A DNA stretch of 48,123 nt from an uncultured Rhodospirillaceae bacterium (GCA_913044215.1 CAJWOT010000003.1:1-48123); one strand, 5' to 3'. Positions 25,091 through 34,062 are shown, numbered from the stretch's first letter. Notes: generated by a model not told the origin, from the sequence alone. Translations and numbers: made by a program.

Positions 25091-28069
25091 ATGCCTGAAC
25101 TGAAACTGCCTTTCGATCCGGTCACCCTGCCGGAAGCCAGCCAGCCCGAAAAGGCGGAGATCGGCATCGAGCGTTTGGTCGACCGTTACAAGAACGATAA
25201 CGGGCAAAGCCCATTCATCGAAACGCTTATCGCCGACAGCGGCGGGCGCCGCCTGTTGGATAGCATTTTCGGCAATAGCGGCTTCCTCGGACAATGCATC
25301 CTGCAGGATCCGGCGTTTCTTCAAGAACTCCTGGCAAAGGGCCCGGACGCGGCGTTTCAGGAAGTCCTCTTATCCCTGGAACCGTATCGCACCGCCGACG
25401 AAGGACAGGATCAGATTATGTCGGTTTTGCGAGTGGCGCGCCGCCGCGTCGCCCTGCTGACCGCCATTGCCGACATCACCGCGATGTGGCCCCTGCACCG
25501 CGTCACCGGGAGCCTCTCAAAATTTGCGGACACGGCCACAAGCGTCGCAACGGCGCACCTGCTGCGCGGCGCCGCCTCGCAAGGCGCCTTGACGATACGC
25601 AATCCGGACGATCCCAATCTTGAGTCCGGCTATTTCGTTCTCGGGATGGGGAAGCTCGGGGCGGGTGAGCTCAATTATTCGAGCGATATCGATCTGATCG
25701 TCCTTTTCGACCCCGACAAAATCGTCACAGATGACGAGATGGGATTGCGACAGGTTTTCGTGCGCGCAACCCGCGCCCTGATGCGCATTTTCGACGAACG
25801 CACCACGGACGGGTACGTCTTTCGGACCGACCTGCGGCTGCGCCCTGACCCGTCGGCAACGCCTCTGGCGATCTCGGTCAACGCCGCTTCGGAGTATTAC
25901 GAGAGTATGGGGCAGAATTGGGAACGCGCGGCGATGATCAAGGCGCGCCCCATCGGCGGCGACCTCGAGGCTGGCGAGGACTTTCTGCAAAACTTGCGGC
26001 CCTACATCTGGCGCAAGCATCTCGACTTCGCCGCGATTGAAGACATCCACTCCATCAAGCGGCAGATCACGGCGCATCGCGGCGGCGGCGAAATCGCGAT
26101 CAACGGACACAATATCAAGCTTGGCCGCGGCGGCATTCGTGAGATCGAATTCTTCGCGCAGACCCAGCAATTGATCTGGGGTGGCCGCGACCCGTCACTG
26201 CGCATGCCGGGAACCTGTGCGGCGCTGATCGGGCTGGCGACCGCAGGCCGCACCACCGACGCAGTCGCGAGCGAGATGATCGCCGCGTACGAGTTCCTCC
26301 GCCGGGTCGAACACCGATTGCAGATGATCGACGACAAACAGACGCATTCTCTGCCGAATGAGGACGCGGAAATCGATCGGCTCGCCACCTTCCTGGGATA
26401 CCCAGACGGCGACAGGTTCCGAAAAGACCTGCTCCTGCATTTGGGCCGCGTGGAACGCCATTACGCCAACCTGTTCGAAGATTCCGCGGATCTAGGCGGC
26501 GGCGGTGCGCTGGTATTCACCGGTGGCGACGACCATCCGGAAACCGTGCGCAATCTCGAGGAGATGGGTTTCAGCGACGGCCGAACGGTTTCCGGCATCA
26601 TCCGTACCTGGCACCACGGCCGGTATCGGGCCACGCGCTCCGAGCGCTCCCGGCAATTGCTCACCGAGCTGACGCCGGGTCTGCTGACCGCGCTGTCGCG
26701 CACCGCCGAGCCGAGCACCGCATTGCTTGGCTTCGACACGTTCTTGAAAGCGCTTCCGGCCGGCGTTCAAATCTTCTCGCTGTTTGCCGCCAATCCGCCG
26801 CTGCTCGAGCTGGTGGCGGAAATCATGGGCAATGCGCCGCGCCTCTCCGAGTGGCTTCGGCGCAACCCTTCCTGCCTGGATGCCGTTCTTTCCGACGGTT
26901 TCTTCGAGGAGGCGGCAACGCCGGAGTCGCTGACCGAACATCTGGCTCTGGCGCTGCAGCAAGCGAACGATTTCCAAGACATTCTCGATATCGTGCGTCG
27001 CTGGACCAATGAGCACAAATTCCAGGTCGGGGTACAAACCTTGCGCGGCAGGTCAGATGGCACCAAGTCGGGTCCGACACTTTCCGCGATCGCCGAGACC
27101 GCTATCGCAGCGACATGGCGCGCCGTCGAGGCAGAGTTCATCCAGCAACACGGGTCGGTCGCCGGCGGCGGGATGGCGCTACTAGCGTTCGGCAAGCTGG
27201 GCGGACGGGAAATGACGCACCGGTCCGATTTGGATCTTGTGTTCATATACGACCACGATGCTGATGCCACGGGCTCCGATGGTCCAAAGTCTCTGATGCC
27301 GAGCGTCTACTTTACGCGGCTTTCACAGCGGCTGATCACCGCCATTACCGCTCAGACCGGCGAGGGTCATCTGTACGAATTGGACATGCGGTTGCGCCCG
27401 TCCGGCAATAAGGGCCCAATCGCATCGCGGTTAGACGGCTTCGACCAGTATCACGGGGAACAGTCCTGGACCTGGGAACATATGGCGATGACCCGGGCGC
27501 GGATTTTCGCCAGTCCGGACCCGCTAAGGCAATCGATCGAGGAGTCCTTGCGGCGAACTCTGACGCGCGAACGCGACCCGGACACCTTGCTCGCCGATGT
27601 CGCCGCGATGCGGGAGCGCATGGCCAAGGAACATACGGGCGAGTCAATCTGGGACACCAAGCATTTGCGCGGCGGTCTCGTGGATATCGAGTTCATTGCC
27701 CAATACTTGATGCTGCGCCACGCCGCGTCTGATCCGACCGTTTTGAGCCCGAACACGGCGGATGCGCTGGCGCGATTGGGGCGGGCGAATTATCTCGATG
27801 CGGACACCCACGACGCGCTCCAAGACGCTCTGGGTCTCTGGCAACGCCTGCAAGGCGTGTTGCGACTGACCTGCGAGGGCGACTTCGACGAGAGCCGCGC
27901 AACGGCGGGCCAGCGAGATTTGTTGATCCGCGCCGGCCTTGTCGAGGATTTCGATGCGCTGAAAAATCGGATTCGGGAAACCGCCAGCATCGCACATGCG
28001 GTGTTCGACCGGTTGATTGCGGAGCCAGCGGTGCCTATACGTGCCGCTCAAAGCGACATGACGAAATAG
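25091..28069 (+). CDS. glnE: Glutamine synthetase adenylyltransferase/deadenylase (992 residues)
   Basis: GlnE attaches and removes AMP on glutamine synthetase in response to nitrogen status, guided by PII and glutamine. Two nucleotidyltransferase domains are seen: GMGKLGAGELNYSSDIDLIVLFD near residue 200 (deadenylylation) and FGKLGGREMTHRSDLDLVFIYD near residue 700 (adenylylation), each with its metal-binding Asp pair. RMRLRPSG- and RLRPDPSA-like strands follow each. The ATG at 25091 (MPELKLPFDPVTLPEA) is preferred; the track start adds 17 residues of non-family sequence. bcp follows after ten bases. Confidence 0.96.
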   Translation: MPELKLPFDPVTLPEASQPEKAEIGIERLVDRYKNDNGQSPFIETLIADSGGRRLLDSIFGNSGFLGQCILQDPAFLQELLAKGPDAAFQEVLLSLEPYRTADEGQDQIMSVLRVARRRVALLTAIADITAMWPLHRVTGSLSKFADTATSVATAHLLRGAASQGALTIRNPDDPNLESGYFVLGMGKLGAGELNYSSDIDLIVLFDPDKIVTDDEMGLRQVFVRATRALMRIFDERTTDGYVFRTDLRLRPDPSATPLAISVNAASEYYESMGQNWERAAMIKARPIGGDLEAGEDFLQNLRPYIWRKHLDFAAIEDIHSIKRQITAHRGGGEIAINGHNIKLGRGGIREIEFFAQTQQLIWGGRDPSLRMPGTCAALIGLATAGRTTDAVASEMIAAYEFLRRVEHRLQMIDDKQTHSLPNEDAEIDRLATFLGYPDGDRFRKDLLLHLGRVERHYANLFEDSADLGGGGALVFTGGDDHPETVRNLEEMGFSDGRTVSGIIRTWHHGRYRATRSERSRQLLTELTPGLLTALSRTAEPSTALLGFDTFLKALPAGVQIFSLFAANPPLLELVAEIMGNAPRLSEWLRRNPSCLDAVLSDGFFEEAATPESLTEHLALALQQANDFQDILDIVRRWTNEHKFQVGVQTLRGRSDGTKSGPTLSAIAETAIAATWRAVEAEFIQQHGSVAGGGMALLAFGKLGGREMTHRSDLDLVFIYDHDADATGSDGPKSLMPSVYFTRLSQRLITAITAQTGEGHLYELDMRLRPSGNKGPIASRLDGFDQYHGEQSWTWEHMAMTRARIFASPDPLRQSIEESLRRTLTRERDPDTLLADVAAMRERMAKEHTGESIWDTKHLRGGLVDIEFIAQYLMLRHAASDPTVLSPNTADALARLGRANYLDADTHDALQDALGLWQRLQGVLRLTCEGDFDESRATAGQRDLLIRAGLVEDFDALKNRIRETASIAHAVFDRLIAEPAVPIRAAQSDMTK

Positions 28070-28079
28070 GAAGCAAGCG

Positions 28080-28544
28080 ATGAGTGTAGAAGCAGGCGAC
28101 AAAGCCCCCAACTTCAAAGGCCAGACCGATGGCGGCGGGGAATGTAAGCTCGCCGACTTCAAGGGCAAACCGCTGATCTTGTATTTCTATCCCAAGGACG
28201 ACACGCCGGGCTGCACCACGGAGGCGCAAGGCTTCCGCGACGCCATGACAGACTTCACCAAAACGGGTGCGGCGATCGTCGGCGTTTCCAAGGACACGGT
28301 GAAGAAACACGACTGGTTCAAGGCCAAGCATGACCTCAACTTCACCCTGATTTCCGACGAGGACGGCACGCTGTGCGAGGCCTATGGCGTCTGGGTGGAG
28401 AAGAATATGTACGGCCGCAAATATATGGGCATCGAACGGTCGACCTTCCTGATCGACGGCAAGGGCAAGGTCGCCGAAGTTTGGCGGAAGGTCCGGGTCA
28501 AGGGCCATGTCGATAAGGTCCTCGAAGCCGTCCAGGCGCTTTAG
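28080..28544 (+). CDS. bcp: Peroxiredoxin, BCP/PrxQ type (154 residues)
   Basis: A thiol peroxidase that reduces hydrogen peroxide and lipid peroxides with thioredoxin. The peroxidatic Cys is in PKDDTPGCTTEAQGFRD; no resolving Cys is found five residues later (the position is Gln/Gly region), so this may be the 1-Cys or the alternative 2-Cys form, with another Cys only at LCEAYGVW. YGRKYMGIERSTFLIDGKGKVAEVW is typical of the family. GGAAGCAAGCG is the ribosome site. It is tightly linked to glnE and followed 15 bases later by an aminotransferase. Confidence 0.93.
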   Translation: MSVEAGDKAPNFKGQTDGGGECKLADFKGKPLILYFYPKDDTPGCTTEAQGFRDAMTDFTKTGAAIVGVSKDTVKKHDWFKAKHDLNFTLISDEDGTLCEAYGVWVEKNMYGRKYMGIERSTFLIDGKGKVAEVWRKVRVKGHVDKVLEAVQAL

Positions 28545-28559
28545 GCAAGGTCGCGTCCC

Positions 28560-29723
28560 ATGCCGCGTGAGCTTCGCATTCGCCCCGTCTTGCACCATTT
28601 GCAACCGCAGGGCATTTCGGAAATATCCGAGTACGGTGCCGATTTCGACGGCGTCATTCCGATGTGGTTCGGCGAATCAGACCTGGTCACGCCGGAAGCG
28701 CCGCGCCGTGCCCTGATCGAATCGCTCGAAAGCGGCAAAACATTCTACCAGGCGCAAAACGGCCTCCCGGCCCTGCGCGACGCCATCGCTGCCTACGACA
28801 CGCGGCTGCACGACAAGCCCGTCGCGGCCGACCGCATCACCGTGACCGCCTCCGGCATGACGGCCCTGCATGTCGCCCTGCAGACCATCGTCGATGCCGG
28901 CGAAAACATCGTGCTGGTAACGCCGATCTGGCCAAACGCGCCAGCAGCGATGCAGATCATGGGCGCCGAGCCGCGCCGCGTCAGCCTGGTCAGCCAGCCG
29001 GACGGCAAATGGCAGCTCGACCTGGACCGGCTGTTCGACGCCTGTGACGACAAGACCCGCGGCATCTTCGTCAACTCGCCGAACAATCCGACGGGGTGGA
29101 TGTGCCGCCGCGACGAACAGCAGGCCATCCTCGACTTCGCGCGCGAACGCGGCATCTGGATCCTCGCCGACGAGGTCTATCACCGCATCACCTATGGCAG
29201 GGAGACTGCGCCCTCCTTCCTCGACCTGGCCGAGTCGGACGATCCGGTGCTCGCCATCAACAGCTTCTCCAAGAGCTGGGCGATGACCGGCTGGCGCCTC
29301 GGCTGGCTGACCGCCCCGCCCGCCCTTTACGACACGCTCGGCCTGATGGTGCAGTACACCAACAGCAACTCGCCGGAATTCATCCAGGACGCCGGCATCG
29401 CCGCCATCGAACAATGCGAGGATTTCGTCCAGCGCTTCCGCGACTATTGCGCGGCCGGCCGCGAGATCGTCGACGAGGTGCTGGGCGGTGCGAACCGAAT
29501 CCGCTACGCGCAGCCGGAGGCCGCCTTCTACGCCTTTCTCGAGGTTGAGGGCGAGCACGACAGCATGGCCCTGGCGGAACGGCTCGTGCGCGAGGCGAAG
29601 GTCGGCGTGGCGCCCGGCATGTCCTTCGGCGAGGAGAGCGACAGCTGGCTGCGCCTGTGCTTCGCGCAGGACCCAGAAACGCTGCGCACCGGCCTCGAAC
29701 GCATGGCCGACACGCTGCGCTGA
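28560..29723 (+). CDS. PLP-dependent aminotransferase, class I/II (387 residues)
   Basis: A fold-type I aminotransferase. TASGMTALHVALQTI binds the PLP phosphate, NSPNNPTGW and ILADEVYHRITYG carry the Asn and Asp/Tyr of the cofactor site, and the PLP Lys is in NSFSKSWAMTGWRLGW, with RLCFAQD holding the carboxylate-binding Arg. It resembles the aspartate/aromatic aminotransferase group; the amino donor cannot be named. Codon use from here to about 32.0 kb is markedly richer in G and C at third positions than in the genes just upstream, which may reflect transfer. A second aminotransferase at 42968 is a distant relative. Confidence 0.9.
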   Translation: MPRELRIRPVLHHLQPQGISEISEYGADFDGVIPMWFGESDLVTPEAPRRALIESLESGKTFYQAQNGLPALRDAIAAYDTRLHDKPVAADRITVTASGMTALHVALQTIVDAGENIVLVTPIWPNAPAAMQIMGAEPRRVSLVSQPDGKWQLDLDRLFDACDDKTRGIFVNSPNNPTGWMCRRDEQQAILDFARERGIWILADEVYHRITYGRETAPSFLDLAESDDPVLAINSFSKSWAMTGWRLGWLTAPPALYDTLGLMVQYTNSNSPEFIQDAGIAAIEQCEDFVQRFRDYCAAGREIVDEVLGGANRIRYAQPEAAFYAFLEVEGEHDSMALAERLVREAKVGVAPGMSFGEESDSWLRLCFAQDPETLRTGLERMADTLR

Positions 29724-29793
29724 ATTTCAAGGTGCCGCGCCGCGACCCGTGGCGTAGTATCCCGCAAACGCGACATCAGGGAGGAGCAATCCA

Positions 29794-30639
29794 ATGAAAC
29801 TCTTGCGCTATGGGCCCGCCGGGGCCGAGAAGCCCGGCATGCTGGATGGCGACGGCGCCATTCGCGACCTGTCGGGCGTGGTCGGCGACATCGCAGGCGA
29901 CGTCCTCACGCCGGACGGGCTCGACAAGCTGCGCGCGGTCGACCCGGCGTCGCTGCCAAAGGTCGACGGCACCCCCCGCATGGGCCCCTGCGTCGGCGAT
30001 ATCGGCAAGTTCATGTGCATCGGCCTGAACTATTCCGACCATGCGGCGGAGACCGGCGGTGAGGTTCCCTCCGAACCGATCCTGTTCATGAAGGCGAACA
30101 GCGCGATCTCCGGCCCGAACGACGACGTCATCATCCCGCGCGAGTCCAAGCAGACCGACTGGGAGGTCGAACTCGGTTTCGTCATCGGCAAGCCCGGCAA
30201 GTACATCTCCGAGGCCGACGCGATGAGTCATGTCGCCGGCTACTGCGTGGTCAACGACGTCTCCGAGCGCGATTTCCAGATCCGCATGCAGGGCCAGTGG
30301 ACCAAGGGCAAGAGCTGCGACACGTTCGGCCCGGTCGGCCCCTGGCTGGTCACCGCGGACGAGGTCGCGGACCCGCAGGCGCTGGCGCTGTGGACAGAGG
30401 TCAACGGCCACCGCTATCAGGACGGCAACACCAACACGATGGTCTATGGCGTGCAGTTCCTGGTCAGCTACCTCAGCAAGTTCATGACCCTGCAGACCGG
30501 CGACGTGGTCGCCACGGGTACACCGCCCGGCGTTGGCATGGGCCAGAACCCACGCGTCTTCCTGAAACCGGGCGATGTCATGCGCCTCGGCATCGAAGGC
30601 CTTGGCGAACAGGAACAGAAGCTCGTCGCCGACGACTAA
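29794..30639 (+). CDS. Fumarylacetoacetate hydrolase (FAH) family protein (281 residues)
   Basis: FAH-family enzymes cut C-C bonds in beta-dicarbonyl compounds or act on oxaloacetate, ureidoglycolate and similar acids with a divalent metal. The fold core starts at GKFMCIGLNYSDHAAETGG; the metal acids are in TDWEVELGFVIGK and the Asp of YCVVNDVSERDFQ; TGTPPGVGMGQ closes the site. A 70-residue N-terminal domain of the YcgM/ureidoglycolate-lyase-like type precedes it. GGGAGGAGCAATCC is a strong ribosome site. The family does not fix the substrate; neighbouring genes suggest breakdown of an organic acid or aromatic compound. Confidence 0.9.
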   Translation: MKLLRYGPAGAEKPGMLDGDGAIRDLSGVVGDIAGDVLTPDGLDKLRAVDPASLPKVDGTPRMGPCVGDIGKFMCIGLNYSDHAAETGGEVPSEPILFMKANSAISGPNDDVIIPRESKQTDWEVELGFVIGKPGKYISEADAMSHVAGYCVVNDVSERDFQIRMQGQWTKGKSCDTFGPVGPWLVTADEVADPQALALWTEVNGHRYQDGNTNTMVYGVQFLVSYLSKFMTLQTGDVVATGTPPGVGMGQNPRVFLKPGDVMRLGIEGLGEQEQKLVADD

Positions 30640-30677
30640 CCGCGGCGCGGTCTGGGGATCCGCAAGGATTCGGAATG

Positions 30678-30801
30678 GCTGCAAAACTTCGCCTCATGTC
30701 ACCCCGGCCATCGAGCCGGGGTCCAGGGATACGGCGCGCTTTGCATAACGGCTGGCCCCCGGCTCGGAGGCCGGGGCACCACGAGGTGTTTTGCATCAGC
30801 C
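30678..30801. repeat. Inverted pair of REP-like palindromes (REPIN/BIME type)
   Basis: Two GC-rich hairpins, ACCCCGGC/GCCGGGGT (30700-30721) and CCCCGGCT/GGCCGGGG (30757-30775), lie in opposite orientation. The match extends outwards: GGCTGCAAAAC at the left edge is mirrored by TTTTGCATCAGCC at the right. The element fills most of the 178-base gap between the FAH gene and the DUF455 gene. It is likely a mobile, non-autonomous repeat; in RNA it would form a long stem that could end or stabilise the FAH transcript. Confidence 0.6.
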
Positions 30802-30817
30802 ATAGCGGCGAAGCGCC

Positions 30818-31606
30818 ATGTCTTTGACCCGTCGCGCCTGCGCGATCCTCGAGACCGCGTGCCCTGCGGCGAAAGCGGCGCTGTCGCGCGAGACCGCTTC
30901 GGCCTGGCGGGACGGCGCGATAACGGAGATCGGGGACAGCCGGCCGTCCCTGCGACCGGCGCGGCCAGAACGGCCTGAGCTGCTGCCGCCGCAGCAGATG
31001 CCGCGGAGGCGCGGCGCCGCGGGCCGGGCAGCCCTTCTGCACGCGATCGCCCATATCGAATTCAACGCCATCGACCTCGCCTGGGACATGATCGCGCGCT
31101 TTGCCGATCCCACCCTGCCGCGCGAATTCTACGATGATTGGGTCCGGGTCGGCGACGAGGAGGCGAAGCACTTCCGTCTCCTGTCGAACCGGCTCGTCGC
31201 CTTGAACGTCCGCTATGGCGACATGCCCGCCCATGACGGGCTGTGGCAGGCGGCACAAGAAACCGCGGATGATATATTGGCGCGGCTTGCCATTGCGCCC
31301 CTCGTCCTCGAGGCGCGCGGCCTCGACGTGACACCGGGCATGATCGAACGGCTGGCAAAGGCAGGCGACAATGACAGTGTCGCCATTCTGCGCATCATTC
31401 TGGAAGACGAAATCGGCCATGTCGCGGCCGGCCGCCGCTGGTTCACCCACATCGCCGCCGTCCGCGGCCTGGCGCCGGACGACGCTTTTCGCACGCTCGT
31501 CCGGAAACACTATCGCGGCCGGCTCAAACCGCCGTTCAATAGGGCAGGCCGGGACGCCGCAGGGTTCCACGCCGACTGGTACGAGCCGCTCGTCCCCCAA
31601 AGCTGA
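30818..31606 (+). CDS. DUF455 ferritin-like protein (262 residues)
   Basis: A four-helix, ferritin-like protein with putative di-iron ligands: ALLHAIAHIEFNAIDLA, VGDEEAKHFRLLSNRL, LVLEARGLDVTP and ILEDEIGHVAAGRRWF, giving the alternating E/ExxH pattern. The family is uncharacterised; its relation to MiaE-like tRNA hydroxylases is a structural resemblance only. The first 70 residues are Arg/Ala/Pro rich. The ATG at 30818 follows the REP pair by 16 bases and its ribosome site is weak. RidA follows after 11 bases, probably in one transcript. Confidence 0.85.
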   Translation: MSLTRRACAILETACPAAKAALSRETASAWRDGAITEIGDSRPSLRPARPERPELLPPQQMPRRRGAAGRAALLHAIAHIEFNAIDLAWDMIARFADPTLPREFYDDWVRVGDEEAKHFRLLSNRLVALNVRYGDMPAHDGLWQAAQETADDILARLAIAPLVLEARGLDVTPGMIERLAKAGDNDSVAILRIILEDEIGHVAAGRRWFTHIAAVRGLAPDDAFRTLVRKHYRGRLKPPFNRAGRDAAGFHADWYEPLVPQS

Positions 31607-31617
31607 AGGAGACCGTC

Positions 31618-32007
31618 ATGCTGAAAACCTACAATCCCGCCTCGATTTCGTCGTCGCGCTCGAACTACAGCCACGCCGTCGAGGTACCGCCCAACGCGCG
31701 CACCCTTTACATCTCCGGCCAGGTGCCCGTCGCCGCGGACGGATCGACGCCGGAAGGAATCGAGGATCAAGTCGTGCTGGCCTTCGACAACGTCCAGACG
31801 GTCCTGGCGGAGGCCGGCATGAGCCTGGACGATGTAGTGCGGGTGAATGTCTACCTGACGGATGAGAGCTACTTCCCCGCCTTCCGGGATCACCGCAACC
31901 GGCTGTTCACCGATCACAAGGCGGCGTCGACGGCCGTCGCCATCGCGGCGCTGGCACACCCACAATTCAAGGTCGAGATCGAAGCGGTCGCGGCGAAGGT
32001 GGATTAG
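31618..32007 (+). CDS. RidA/YjgF-family protein (129 residues)
   Basis: RidA proteins form trimers that hydrolyse reactive enamine/imine intermediates such as those made by PLP enzymes. Signatures are LYISGQVPVAADGSTP near residue 30, VLAEAGMSLDDVVRVNVYLTD in the middle, and HPQFKVEIEAVAAK at the C terminus. In the canonical RidA the active site uses an Arg in the C-terminal R-x-x-L-P-x-x-A-x-V-E-I/M motif; this protein has no Arg in that place, so it may belong to a Rid2-7 subfamily. Its neighbours include an aminotransferase, which could generate such imines. GAAGGAGACCGTC is a good ribosome site. Confidence 0.9.
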   Translation: MLKTYNPASISSSRSNYSHAVEVPPNARTLYISGQVPVAADGSTPEGIEDQVVLAFDNVQTVLAEAGMSLDDVVRVNVYLTDESYFPAFRDHRNRLFTDHKAASTAVAIAALAHPQFKVEIEAVAAKVD

Positions 32008-32093
32008 ACTGGCACCGCTCGTGCGGGTCGTCATGTAAGGCGACGACGCGCGGTCGTTGGCGGCTCAAGAAGACGTTCCGGCTTTCCCTGCCT

Positions 32094-32870
32094 TCAGTTC
32101 AACAGACCCTCGACCTGCGCCTTCACCCGTGCTGCCGGGCCGGCGGCTGCATCGAACAGTGGCGGCAGCAGCTGCTGGAGCGCGGTTGGTGTTTCCAATT
32201 CGGTGACACTCCAGAGGGCGGCGGCGGAGCAGACGTTCGACGACAAAAACAAGGCGTTCTTTTCGGCCGTGAGTTTCAGTTGCGGTGCCAGCGTATTTGC
32301 GCCGGTGCCGCTCAACAAGGTGGCGTCCGCTGCGCCCGTATCGATTTGGGAGAGCGCGTCGGCGACCTCTGCCTCCGTCAAAACATAGGCTTTGAATTCA
32401 TCGGATATCGAATGCAGCTGAACAAGGTCGAAGCCGGCGGCACGCCAATAGGCCTGCGCCAACGCGGTCAAGTCACGCGGATACGGGGACACGAGGGCCA
32501 GCCGTTCGACACCGAGGGCCCGCAGCACGAACAGGATGGCCACGCTCGCGGTCAGCACCGGCACCGAGACCTGGCGCGACAAGGCGCGGCACATCTGCAC
32601 GTCGCCGTCCGGCAACAGGCGGTAGGACGACCCGGTCATGGCGATGGAGACGGCATCGAGTTGCAGTGATCCGAAGTCCCGCAAGGCGTTGGGATAGGCT
32701 TCCAGATAGAGCGCATTGCGTTCGGTCAAGATCGTATCGGGGAATACCGGCAAGCGCGTCACATGATAGGCTGCGTCTTCTGGCAGCAAGCGGCGCATTT
32801 CCGGTTCCACCGCAGGGTTCGCCGGCGGCACCACCACACCCAACCGCGCGCGCGCATTCGCATCAGCCAT
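32094..32870 (-). CDS. Maleate isomerase / Asp-Glu racemase superfamily protein without the usual catalytic Cys (258 residues)
   Basis: The fold is that of maleate isomerase and arylmalonate decarboxylase: LGVVVPPANPAVEPEM near the N terminus, LALVSPYPRDLTALAQAYW, and the final NALFLSSNVCSAAALWSV. The two positions that normally hold catalytic Cys are replaced: AMTGSSYRLL has Met where ACTSGS-like sequences have Cys, and LLSGTGANTLAP has Gly where SCTNL- or SCGGL-like sequences have Cys. The single later Cys is in another place. Either the chemistry differs or it is a binding protein. It overlaps the FAD monooxygenase gene by eight bases on the same strand, so they are coupled. Confidence 0.85.
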   Translation of the reverse strand: MADANARARLGVVVPPANPAVEPEMRRLLPEDAAYHVTRLPVFPDTILTERNALYLEAYPNALRDFGSLQLDAVSIAMTGSSYRLLPDGDVQMCRALSRQVSVPVLTASVAILFVLRALGVERLALVSPYPRDLTALAQAYWRAAGFDLVQLHSISDEFKAYVLTEAEVADALSQIDTGAADATLLSGTGANTLAPQLKLTAEKNALFLSSNVCSAAALWSVTELETPTALQQLLPPLFDAAAGPAARVKAQVEGLLN

Positions 32871-34062
32871 CGTACCGCCCTCCGTTCACGCGCGGCATCT
32901 TCACACCGCCCAGCATATCGAGCATCGCCTGTTGATGAAGAAAGCCCGGCAATTTATCCGGATCCTTGCTGATATAGACGATGCGGCGCAGCCGCTCGCG
33001 GCCCGTTCCGATAGTCGCATCGGTCCGGGGGATAAGAATGTCGCGGGTGATACGGCCCCTCTCATCCGCCACCTTGTGAAGCGGTTCGAGGGACGCCGCG
33101 TCCGCCGCCGCCTCCAGCCCCTGTGCCAGCGCCAGCGCATCGTGAATGCCGGCGTTCAAATTCATGCCGCCCCGCGTATTCGTCAAATGCAGCGCGTCGC
33201 CAGCAAGGAAGACACGGTTTGTTCGCGGCGTCAGCGCATGACGCCGTGTCGCCGCATAAACGTCGCGTTGTTCCACGGCGGGCAAGATGTCACCAATGGG
33301 GATAAGCGATTGCAGACGGCCTATCGCCCATGCGTCCGACATCGCTTCATCTTCCGAAATACCCTCAGGGACACGGACGACGACACGCCGGCAGTCGTTC
33401 ATCTCCAGCAGACTCACGGAATCATCGCCGTTGAAGATATAGGTTATGCCGTCGAGGCCCGGCAGATGACCGCTGAGATCGCGCGGCGCGTAGAGCCGCA
33501 GCACCATCCCTGGATAGTGTTTCTCAACGGTTTCCATGCCGGCGGCCTGCCGGACGACGGATTGCGCGCCATCACAACCGAAGAGAAAATCGGCTTCAAA
33601 TCGTGTTTCGCGTCCCTTGTGCAGACAATTCACGGTGACCTGATCGCCGCGTTCCGCGATCTCGAAAACTTCGCTGTCGAAGTGAAGCTGCGCCCGTTCA
33701 TCGCTATCCAATGCGACACGCAGAAGATCGGACAGGTCCGACTGTTCGTAATGCAGCCGGTGCGGATAGGAGGTCAGGCCAACCAGCGATTCGAAGCCTA
33801 ATCGCGCCAAGATATCGCCATTGGCGTCGCGGTACTGGATCGCGTCGACCACAACACCGTCCGCGACCATCTGGTCGGCAACGCCGAGCTGACCCAGTAT
33901 GTCGAGGGTGGGAGCGTGGAATGTCGACGCTTTCGATTGCCGGTTCACGTCTTTGCGCTTTTCGAGAACCGTCACCGGAATGCCGGCCCGCGCGACAAAA
34001 AGCGCCAACGAAAGCCCGACCGGACCCGCACCGGCAACGATCACTGTTGGTTTGCTGCTCAT
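32863..34062 (-). CDS. FAD-dependent aromatic-type monooxygenase, PheA/UbiH family (399 residues)
   Basis: A group A flavoprotein hydroxylase. The dinucleotide fold is VIVAGAGPVGLSLALFVARAG, with LEKRKD binding the ribose; the DG motif is FLFGCDGAQSVVRQAAG and the GD motif is NRVFLAGDALHLTNTRGGMNLNAGIHDAL. These use NAD(P)H and oxygen to hydroxylate aromatic or related rings. The substrate is not predictable. At 399 residues it lacks the C-terminal thioredoxin-like domain found in phenol hydroxylases. It is upstream of and coupled to the racemase-fold gene; the divergent crotonase gene starts 224 bases away. Confidence 0.9.
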   Translation of the reverse strand: MSSKPTVIVAGAGPVGLSLALFVARAGIPVTVLEKRKDVNRQSKASTFHAPTLDILGQLGVADQMVADGVVVDAIQYRDANGDILARLGFESLVGLTSYPHRLHYEQSDLSDLLRVALDSDERAQLHFDSEVFEIAERGDQVTVNCLHKGRETRFEADFLFGCDGAQSVVRQAAGMETVEKHYPGMVLRLYAPRDLSGHLPGLDGITYIFNGDDSVSLLEMNDCRRVVVRVPEGISEDEAMSDAWAIGRLQSLIPIGDILPAVEQRDVYAATRRHALTPRTNRVFLAGDALHLTNTRGGMNLNAGIHDALALAQGLEAAADAASLEPLHKVADERGRITRDILIPRTDATIGTGRERLRRIVYISKDPDKLPGFLHQQAMLDMLGGVKMPRVNGGRYDG

